Assembly: GCA_934631055.1 (NCBI GenBank)
Contig: CAKTXP010000139.1
Location: 1 to 6,437 of the forward strand
Source: an uncultured Clostridia bacterium
GTDB lineage: Bacteria; Bacillota; Clostridia; Christensenellales; Aristaeellaceae
DNA: 6,437 nucleotides
Direction: 5' to 3'
The notes beneath the pieces were generated by a model. It saw only the letters and a program-made list of their open reading frames with translations. It was not told the origin of the DNA and made no database searches. The position numbers and the translations under genes are program-made. Position 1 is the first letter of the stretch; every line of letters begins with the position of its first letter. Shown piece after piece: positions 1 to 5,256 of the stretch.

Positions 1-66
1 CGGAGAGGGCTGAAGGAGGATGACTACGGCTTCCTCGTTTTGGGGATAGCATGCCCCTGCGTTTTA

Positions 67-75
67 TGCTATAAT
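67..75 (+). promoter_or_regulatory. Extended -10 promoter element upstream of the first glycosyltransferase
   Basis: TGCTATAAT matches the extended -10 consensus TGnTATAAT at every defined position, with the hexamer at 70-75. The -35 region is weak: with an 18-bp spacer the hexamer at 46-51 (ATAGCA) matches TTGACA at three of six positions, which is common for extended -10 promoters. Transcription would start near 82, giving a leader of about 26 nt before the GTG at 109. The element lies in the only A/T-rich patch of the window. It suggests that the glycosyltransferase genes start their own transcription unit, or have an internal promoter within a longer cluster. This is a sequence match only. 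Confidence 0.6.
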
Positions 76-93
76 CAATCAAATAGGAAAAGC

Positions 94-100
94 GAGGGGG
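94..100 (+). promoter_or_regulatory. Shine-Dalgarno sequence deciding the GTG start at 109
   Basis: GAGGGGG ends 8 nt before the GTG at 109 and is followed by a second purine run (AAGG). The alternative upstream start, a TTG at 40, has no ribosome binding site at a workable distance and lies upstream of the predicted -10 element. Starting at 109 gives the short N-terminus MCRVSVIVPVY that is usual for GT2 enzymes. Confidence 0.65.
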
Positions 101-108
101 AAGGCGCG

Positions 109-1152
109 GTGTGTCGGGTCAGCGTGATCGTTCCGGTCTATCAGGTCGAGCAATATCTGGCAAAATGTCTGGACAGCATCCTGGCGCAGACGTTTGCGGA
201 TTTTGAACTTATTCTTGTGGACGACGGAACGCGGGACGATTGTCCAAGAATCATGGATGAATATGCCGCGAAAGACGCGCGCATCCGCCTTGTCCACAAG
301 GAGAACGGCGGCTTATCCTCCGCGCGCAACGCCGGTCTGGATATTGCGCGAGGGGAATACATCGCGTTCGTCGATTCGGACGACACGGTTGAGCCGACCC
401 TGCTCGCCGACGCGGTGCGGGCGGCGGACGGATCGCATGCCGAGCTGGTCATCTACAATTATCGGCTGGTGACGGAAAAAGGCGTGCAGGGCGCCTATCT
501 GCCGATGAAGGATGAGGTTATCGACCTTGACCGATTGGGGCTGGACAACTATTTTTACCGCTACTGGATGCCCTATATACATGGTCAGGAAGCGTGGTGC
601 CGCCTGTATCGGCGGGATATCATTGAGCAGAATCGGCTGCGCTATGCGCCCAATGACGAAGTCTTTGCGGAAGACACGCTCTTTTCGGCGATGTATCTGA
701 TGCACGTCCGCACGATCGCGGCGCTGGCAAAGCCCTATGTCAATTATTTACAGCGCGGTGATTCGCTGATGGGTATGCGCAAGCCGAAACTCTGCGCGCG
801 GCTCATCAACCTGAGCGTCCGCCTGACGCAGTATGTTTCCCAATGCGGAAAGGAAAAAGCGCTGAAAAACGTCCTGCCGGTGCTTTGCTATGACAAGCTC
901 ATCTGCAAGGGCATCCGGCTTGACCCGAGCATAGACGACGTGTACAGAGCAATGACGAAAGCGGGGCAGGACGCGACGCTTTGCGCGCTGCTCAGGGCGC
1001 TCATCTCGCCCATGTCGCTGCTGATGTATACGATCAAGACGGGCAAGGGCATCCGCACGCAGATCCGCGCAAGGGTGTTTGCCGCGCGATGGCTCCGCGG
1101 GGATGTCCGCGGGGCGGCGGCGCTCGTTCAGGGGCGGGAGGAACAGACGTGA
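109..1152 (+). CDS. GT2-family glycosyltransferase no. 1 (GT-A fold)
   Basis: This is a cytoplasmic glycosyltransferase of 347 residues that would move a sugar from a nucleotide-sugar donor to a growing surface glycan. The catalytic domain is in the first ~200 residues. It shows the first strand VSVIVPVY (4-11), the nucleotide-binding VDD (37-39), ENGGLSSARNAG (65-76), the metal/donor-binding VDSDD (88-92), an AWCRLYRRD segment (162-170) matching the family's WNKLYRRE motif, and the likely catalytic-base motif AEDTLF (187-192). One oddity is that VDDG is followed by TRDD (41-44) where relatives 2-4 have STD. The remaining ~150 residues form a helical, basic C-terminal part with a hydrophobic stretch near 304-315, perhaps for membrane contact. 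I chose the GTG at 109 over the TTG at 40 because of its Shine-Dalgarno and the promoter position. The stop overlaps the next start by 4 nt. Donor and acceptor cannot be read from the sequence. Confidence 0.93.
   Translation: MCRVSVIVPVYQVEQYLAKCLDSILAQTFADFELILVDDGTRDDCPRIMDEYAAKDARIRLVHKENGGLSSARNAGLDIARGEYIAFVDSDDTVEPTLLADAVRAADGSHAELVIYNYRLVTEKGVQGAYLPMKDEVIDLDRLGLDNYFYRYWMPYIHGQEAWCRLYRRDIIEQNRLRYAPNDEVFAEDTLFSAMYLMHVRTIAALAKPYVNYLQRGDSLMGMRKPKLCARLINLSVRLTQYVSQCGKEKALKNVLPVLCYDKLICKGIRLDPSIDDVYRAMTKAGQDATLCALLRALISPMSLLMYTIKTGKGIRTQIRARVFAARWLRGDVRGAAALVQGREEQT
1092..1115 (+). other. GC-rich RNA hairpin at the 3' end of GT2 no. 1
   Basis: Bases 1092-1100 pair with 1107-1115 in a 9-bp stem with one G-U wobble (1094 with 1113), closing a 6-nt loop (GGATGT, 1101-1106). 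Each arm contains the self-complementary CCGCGG, so 9-bp direct copies of TCCGCGGGG also lie 12 nt apart, at 1094-1102 and 1106-1114. There is no following T-run, so it is not a rho-independent terminator. It ends 33 nt before the GTG of the next gene. It could affect ribosome pausing or message stability, or it may simply reflect arginine/glycine codons in GC-rich DNA. Confidence 0.4.
1136..1142 (+). promoter_or_regulatory. Shine-Dalgarno sequence deciding the GTG start at 1149
   Basis: GGGAGGA lies 6 nt before the GTG at 1149, inside the 3' end of GT2 no. 1. It supports starting GT2 no. 2 there and not at the in-frame ATG at 981, which would overlap the preceding gene by about 170 bases and add a non-homologous N-terminal extension. 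Confidence 0.75.
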
Positions 1153-2171
1153 AGATCAGCGTGATCCTGCCGTGCTATAATGCGGCGCGGTATCTGGGAG
1201 AATGCCTGAATTCGCTGCTGGCGCAGACGATGGGCGATTTTGAAGCGCTGCTCGTGGACGACGGCTCGACGGATGACACGCTCGCCGTGGCGCGGGAGTA
1301 CGCGGCGAAAGATGCGCGGATACGGGTCATCCATCAGGAAAACGCGGGCGTCAGCGCCGCACGGAATCGTGCGCTCGAACAGGCGAAGGGCGAATGGGCG
1401 ACGTTCGTGGACGGCGACGACGCGCTTCCCGAAAACGCGTTTGAAACGCTGCTCTCCGGCGCGGGAGAGCGGGTGGATATGGTCGTCTGTCCGCATGAAA
1501 CGTTTGATGAAACAGGGCATACGGAGGTCGTCTTTCCCGAAACGCGCTGGATGAAAAAGACGGGCGATGCGCGGCGGCATGCGGCGGCGCTTCGCTTAAT
1601 CGAGGGCGACTGTGTGCTGAACATCATGTGCGGCAAGCTCATCCGGATGGAGATGATCCGCCGCGAAGGGCTTGCGCTGAATGCTTCCGTCTGGATGGCG
1701 GAGGATGCGCTGTTCAATCTGGAAGCGGTGCTTTGCGCGCGGGAGATCGCCTATGTCAACCGCGTGGCGTATCGCTACCGGCTGCATGCGGATTCGGCGA
1801 CTGGCAGCCGCAGGGACGGAGAATGGCAGGCGCATCTGCCGTGGCTGCTGGCGATGCGGGATATGCTGCTCCGACGCGGCGCGATGGAAGCATACTACGC
1901 GCCGTATTTTAACAGCGTAGTCCTCAGGCTGTATAAGGACGGCGGTATCGGCGGCGTCGTGAGCGAGTTTGAAAAGAAAGCCGCGCCCGTCCTTGATATC
2001 CATGAGCTGGATGAAGGAAAGATGACCCGTCAGGGGCGCACACTGCTTGCGCTTCTGAAACGGGGAACGTATCCGCGCGTATACCCGTTTCTTGCTGCCG
2101 GACAGATCGTCAGAAGAAAATGGGATGAAGCGGCGTTCGCTCTGCGCGCCGGAAGGGAGAGACCGCAATGA
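1149..2171 (+). CDS. GT2-family glycosyltransferase no. 2 (GT-A fold)
   Basis: This 340-residue enzyme should transfer a sugar from a nucleotide-sugar donor in the cytoplasm to the polysaccharide repeat unit. Visible motifs, in order, are ISVILPCYN (3-11), VDDGSTDD (36-43), ENAGVSAARNRAL (64-76), the DxD-type VDGDD (87-91), CGKLIR (161-166, equivalent to the NKLYRR motif) and AEDALFN (184-190), which holds the likely catalytic base. The C-terminal part continues with an YRYRLHADSA segment shared in pattern with the other copies and ends in a basic tail after PFLAAGQIVRRKW. It shares the 10-residue string EYAAKDARIR with GT2 no. 1, and its wider motif pattern resembles nos. 3 and 4, which supports tandem duplication. 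It overlaps the preceding gene by GTGA and the following gene by ATGA, so its translation is probably coupled to both. Sugar specificity is unknown. Confidence 0.94.
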   Translation: MKISVILPCYNAARYLGECLNSLLAQTMGDFEALLVDDGSTDDTLAVAREYAAKDARIRVIHQENAGVSAARNRALEQAKGEWATFVDGDDALPENAFETLLSGAGERVDMVVCPHETFDETGHTEVVFPETRWMKKTGDARRHAAALRLIEGDCVLNIMCGKLIRMEMIRREGLALNASVWMAEDALFNLEAVLCAREIAYVNRVAYRYRLHADSATGSRRDGEWQAHLPWLLAMRDMLLRRGAMEAYYAPYFNSVVLRLYKDGGIGGVVSEFEKKAAPVLDIHELDEGKMTRQGRTLLALLKRGTYPRVYPFLAAGQIVRRKWDEAAFALRAGRERPQ

Positions 2172-3088
2172 TCTCGGTTGTCATGCCGTGTTACAACTGC
2201 GAAAAAGCGCTTGACCGCGCGATAACGAGCCTGTGCGCGCAGACGGCGGAGGATTGGGAACTGATCGCGGTGGACGACGGCTCGACGGATAGAACGGGAG
2301 CGGCGCTGGACGCATGGGCGGGAAAAGATACGCGCATTCAGGTTCTCCATCAGGCAAACGGAGGCGTATCCCGCGCGCGGAACGCGGGCATCGCGGCGGC
2401 AAAAGGCGAATGGCTGGCGTTTCTGGATGCGGACGACGAACTGCCGGAGGACGCGCTTGAAACGCTGCTGGCGCTGTATACCGGAAAAGAGGATATCCTC
2501 TGCGGTGCGTATACGATGCGCTGCATGGACGAAGGCGGGCGGGAAGAGCCGCTTGCCTGCCGCGACGGGAACAGGCAGACCGTAATGGAAAGCCTGGTGC
2601 GCACGGACAGCGCGCTCAATCCGGTCTACGCCAAGCTTTACCGGCGAAAGCTGATTCAGGAAAAGAAGCTGTTCCTGCCGGTCGACGTGAAGATCGGCGA
2701 GGACGTGCTGTTCAACCTGCGGGCGTTCGACGCGGCGCAGGCGTGGCGGATGACGGAGAAAAGCGTCTATTTTTACGATTACGGCGGGGATTCCGCGATG
2801 ACCCGCGCCAATCGGAACGTATACGAAAGCGCGAAGCCGATGCTGGACGGCATCACGGCGTTTATCCGCAGGAAGGATATGCAGACCGCCCTTTTCCGCG
2901 CGCATATCGATATCTATCTGCGCACGCTGCGCAAGGATCGCGGGCGATGGCGGGCGGCGCTCGCTTTTGACCGCGGCGTGGCCGCGCGCGTCACGGACGG
3001 CGTGGACAAAAACGCTCTCAGCGGCAGGGAGCGGCTTTATTATACGGCATTGCGGCTGTGTCCGCCGCTGTCCGTGCTTTTGCCGTAA
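2168..3088 (+). CDS. GT2-family glycosyltransferase no. 3, shortest copy
   Basis: This 306-residue glycosyltransferase starts at the ATG of an ATGA overlap, with a GGGAG purine run upstream at 2155-2159. The motifs are ISVVMPCYN (2-10), VDDGSTD (35-41), ANGGVSRARNAG (63-74), LDADD (86-90), YAKLYRRKLI (154-163) and GEDVLFN (177-183). It should use a nucleotide sugar in the cytoplasm to extend the glycan. Its end, ERLYYTALRLCPPLSVLLP, lines up with the segment of GT2 no. 4 that precedes the basic C-terminal tail, but no. 3 stops there at TAA. It therefore lacks about 14 lysine/arginine-rich residues present in no. 4. No frameshifted remnant of that tail is visible after the stop. The catalytic half is intact, so the gene is probably functional. 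Donor and acceptor are unknown. Confidence 0.94.
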   Translation: MISVVMPCYNCEKALDRAITSLCAQTAEDWELIAVDDGSTDRTGAALDAWAGKDTRIQVLHQANGGVSRARNAGIAAAKGEWLAFLDADDELPEDALETLLALYTGKEDILCGAYTMRCMDEGGREEPLACRDGNRQTVMESLVRTDSALNPVYAKLYRRKLIQEKKLFLPVDVKIGEDVLFNLRAFDAAQAWRMTEKSVYFYDYGGDSAMTRANRNVYESAKPMLDGITAFIRRKDMQTALFRAHIDIYLRTLRKDRGRWRAALAFDRGVAARVTDGVDKNALSGRERLYYTALRLCPPLSVLLP

Positions 3089-3095
3089 GGGGAGG
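3089..3095 (+). promoter_or_regulatory. Shine-Dalgarno sequence for GT2 no. 4
   Basis: GGGGAGG begins directly after the TAA of GT2 no. 3 and ends 8 nt before the ATG at 3104. This is the only junction in the operon without an overlap, so GT2 no. 4 relies on this strong site for initiation. Confidence 0.75.
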
Positions 3096-3103
3096 AAATA
3101 CCG

Positions 3104-4087
3104 ATGATAAGCGAATACGATATCAGCGTCATTGTACCCTGTTATAACGCGACGCGCTATTTGAGCGTCTGTCTGGAAAGCCTGAAAGCCCAGCGCGCGC
3201 CGAAGATCGAGATGATCTTCATCGACGATGGCTCGACGGATTCGACCGGCGCAATGCTCGACGCGTTTGCGCGGACGGAACCGAGGGCAAAGGTCATCCA
3301 TGTGCGCAACGAGGGCGTTTCCGCCGCGCGCAATCGGGGCATCGCGCTGGCAAAGGGGCGCTACATCGCCTTCATGGACGCGGACGACGCGCTGGAGGAG
3401 AATGCGCTGTCCATCCTGTTTCAGGCGGCTGTGCGCACGGGCGCGCAGATCACGTCCGCGAACCACACGCTCTTTGACATGGAAAAGAACTGCCGCGTGC
3501 CGGTGAAGATTGAGCCGGTCGTGCCGCAGGCGTCGGAGATCGTGCGGGAGATTATCCATATGCACCGCATTTATAACAACCTCTGGAACAAGCTCTATAC
3601 CCGCGAGCTGTTTGCGGACGGGCTGAAGCTGGACGAAAACGTGCGCATCGGCGAGGACGCGCTGCTCAACCTTCAGCTCTATCTGCACGCCAAGAGCGTG
3701 GCGCATATTCCGGATCATACCTATGTTTACCGAGTGCATGAGAGTTCCGCGATGGCGAATATGGGCATGTACAGTCAGGCACATCAGCCGATGCTGCGCA
3801 GCATGAGCGCCATCCTGACCCGCGAGGGCGTGAAAGAGGTCTATTTCCGCGATTTCCTGCAAAGCTGCATTTGGGTGGACGAAAAGGAAAAGGGCATCAT
3901 GGCGTGCATGCGGAAGTTCAACGCGGATATCCGCCCGCTTGTGATGGAGAACATCGACCCGACGAAGATATCCGAGCGGGACAGGTGGGTCTATAAAGCT
4001 GTCGTCGGGGGATATTTCCCGCAGGCGTACATCCTGCTGCGCGTGCGCGAAAAACTGACACGAAAGAAATGGGGGATTCGGCGATGA
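3104..4087 (+). CDS. GT2-family glycosyltransferase no. 4 (GT-A fold)
   Basis: This 327-residue glycosyltransferase should extend the surface glycan from a nucleotide-sugar donor. The motifs are ISVIVPCYN (7-15), IDDGSTD (40-46), NEGVSAARNRGIA (69-81), MDADD (91-95), NNLWNKLYTREL (158-169) and GEDALLN (183-189, likely catalytic base). The NKLY segment is the best match to consensus among the four transferases here. The C-terminal part carries YVYRVHESSA and ends with an aromatic/hydrophobic stretch (VVGGYFPQAYILL) followed by REKLTRKKWGIRR. That end is strongly basic and could hold the enzyme at the inner membrane. It starts 15 nt after the preceding stop and ends in an ATGA overlap with the pyruvyl-transferase-like gene. 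Its donor sugar is not predictable from sequence alone. Confidence 0.94.
   Translation: MISEYDISVIVPCYNATRYLSVCLESLKAQRAPKIEMIFIDDGSTDSTGAMLDAFARTEPRAKVIHVRNEGVSAARNRGIALAKGRYIAFMDADDALEENALSILFQAAVRTGAQITSANHTLFDMEKNCRVPVKIEPVVPQASEIVREIIHMHRIYNNLWNKLYTRELFADGLKLDENVRIGEDALLNLQLYLHAKSVAHIPDHTYVYRVHESSAMANMGMYSQAHQPMLRSMSAILTREGVKEVYFRDFLQSCIWVDEKEKGIMACMRKFNADIRPLVMENIDPTKISERDRWVYKAVVGGYFPQAYILLRVREKLTRKKWGIRR
4071..4076 (+). promoter_or_regulatory. Shine-Dalgarno sequence deciding the ATG start at 4084
   Basis: GGGGGA ends 7 nt before the ATG at 4084, which sits in an ATGA overlap with the stop of GT2 no. 4. The in-frame ATG at 4069 has only a weak purine run (GAAAGAA) in front of it and would add five residues before the first beta strand (SSVLLYN). 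I therefore prefer 4084. Confidence 0.6.
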
Positions 4088-5256
4088 GCAGCGTATTGCT
4101 GTATAACCATTCCGGATGCGAGAACCGCGGATGCGAAGCCATCGTCCGTTCGACGAGCGCGCTGTTTCATGCCGCGGGGGCGAAGGTCATGCTGTCTTCC
4201 AAACAGGTCGAATACGACAGACAGCTGAATCTGCCGGATGTTGCGCGGGTGGATTCGTGCGTCATTTCGCCGTACAGCGTGAGCCGCTTCGTCAATTCCA
4301 TCGGCTTTCGGCTCGGCATGCCGCGCGAGCATGAAGTGGCAAGGCGGTATTCGCCGGTCATCCGCGACGGGAAAGCCTGCGACGTAAGCCTGTCCATCGG
4401 CGGAGACACCTATTGCTATGCGCCGCAGGAGCATATGACCGTCATCAACGACCGGCTGGCGAAGGCGGGCAGACCGCTCGTGCTTTGGGGCTGTTCGGTC
4501 GATCCGGAAAGGCTGGAGGGCGGCTGTCTGCGCGATCTGAAACGATACGACCTCATCGTCGCAAGGGAATCCATCACAGAGAGCGCGATGCGTGCGGCGG
4601 GGCTGAATGTCAGGCGCTGGTGCGATCCGGCGTTCACGATGGGCTGGGAGGAACTGCCGCTTCCGCAGGGATGGCGCGGGGGAAAGACGGTCGGGCTGAA
4701 CGTCAGCCCCCTTGTGCTGAACTGCACGAAGGATAAAAGCGCGGCGCTGGATGCGTTCGCCGCGCTGGTCCGCCACATCCTGCAAACGAGCGACAACGCC
4801 GTCGCGCTCATTCCGCATGTGACTTGGGCGCATGACAACGACATGGACGCGCTGAGCGCCATCAAAGCGCGCTTTGCGGAAGAAGAGCGGGTGTTTATCC
4901 TGCCGGGGACGCTGAACGCGCTGCAATATAAGGGTTACGTCAAGCGTCTGCGCGCGCTGGTGACGGCGCGGACGCATGTATCCATCGCGGCATACTCGAC
5001 GGCTGTGCCGACGCTGGTCATCGGTTATTCGGTCAAGGCGCGGGGTATTGCGCGCGACCTGTTTGGAAACGAGCAGGGGCATCTCATCCCCGCGCAGGAG
5101 CTTTCCGGAGAACGCGAGCTGATCGCAGCGTATGACGCGATGCTCGCGCGGGAGAGAGAAGAGCGGGCGCACCTGCGGGCGGTTCTGCCGGAGTATACGG
5201 CGGGCGGCGAACGCATGATTGCCGATATTCTTGCGCTGGGAGGAAAGAGCCGATGA
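4084..5256 (+). CDS. Polysaccharide pyruvyl transferase family protein
   Basis: This 390-residue protein resembles the polysaccharide pyruvyl transferase family (PF04230, CsaB/WcaK-like). Those members studied move pyruvate from phosphoenolpyruvate onto a sugar as a ketal, while other members remain uncharacterised. Visible features are an N-terminal strand and glycine-rich turn LLYNHSGCENRGCEAI (5-20), SIGGDTYCY (104-112), LWGCSVDPE (134-142), a VARES segment (159-163), WCDPAF (179-184), GLNVSPL (204-210) at the start of the second Rossmann-like half, IPHV and HDND (243-253), and the family's C-terminal signature ARTHVSIAAYSTAVPTL with YSVK (295-318). It belongs to the branch with NRGCEA where the better-known enzymes have a GDEA motif, so the exact reaction is uncertain. 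All nine cysteines lie in the first 214 residues. It overlaps both neighbours by ATGA, placing it in one translationally coupled series with the FrhB-like Fe-S protein. Confidence 0.88.
   Translation: MSSVLLYNHSGCENRGCEAIVRSTSALFHAAGAKVMLSSKQVEYDRQLNLPDVARVDSCVISPYSVSRFVNSIGFRLGMPREHEVARRYSPVIRDGKACDVSLSIGGDTYCYAPQEHMTVINDRLAKAGRPLVLWGCSVDPERLEGGCLRDLKRYDLIVARESITESAMRAAGLNVRRWCDPAFTMGWEELPLPQGWRGGKTVGLNVSPLVLNCTKDKSAALDAFAALVRHILQTSDNAVALIPHVTWAHDNDMDALSAIKARFAEEERVFILPGTLNALQYKGYVKRLRALVTARTHVSIAAYSTAVPTLVIGYSVKARGIARDLFGNEQGHLIPAQELSGERELIAAYDAMLAREREERAHLRAVLPEYTAGGERMIADILALGGKSR
5238..5243 (+). promoter_or_regulatory. Shine-Dalgarno sequence for the FrhB-like gene
   Basis: GGGAGG lies 9 nt before the ATG at 5253, within the end of the pyruvyl-transferase-like gene. 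It is close to the ideal spacing and supports starting at the ATGA overlap, only 11 residues before the first cluster cysteine. Confidence 0.7.

Noticed and set aside
16..41. Possible terminator: GAGGA (16-20) pairing with TCCTC (32-36) followed by a T-run
   Set aside because: The stem is only 5 bp with an 11-nt loop, and the T-run is four bases after an intervening CG. This is too weak to call.
40..108. N-terminal extension of GT2 no. 1 from a TTG at 40
   Set aside because: The extension overlaps the predicted promoter, has no ribosome binding site and precedes the usual GT2 N-terminus. The GTG at 109 fits better.
981..1148. N-terminal extension of GT2 no. 2 from an ATG at 981
   Set aside because: It would overlap most of the 3' end of GT2 no. 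1 in another frame, and the added residues (His-, Arg- and Gly-rich) resemble no GT2 sequence. The GTG at 1149 has a well-placed Shine-Dalgarno.
1254..2290. Identical 21-base copies in GT2 nos. 2 and 3 as a mobile or recombination repeat
   Set aside because: They encode the conserved VDDGSTD nucleotide-binding motif in the same frame. Functional constraint and shared codon bias explain them without a mobile element.
2030..3862. Minus-strand open frame of 610 codons antisense to glycosyltransferases 2-4
   Set aside because: It runs straight across two gene junctions and its translation is rich in Arg, His and Val with repeated RRAVV-like strings that mirror the conserved VDDGS codons of the plus-strand genes. 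GC-biased third positions keep this antisense frame free of stops. There is no ribosome binding site or recognisable domain.
3991..5172. Minus-strand open frame of 393 codons antisense to the pyruvyl-transferase-like gene
   Set aside because: It has the same antisense cause: low-complexity Arg/His-rich composition, no family motifs, and the plus strand encodes a well-conserved protein.
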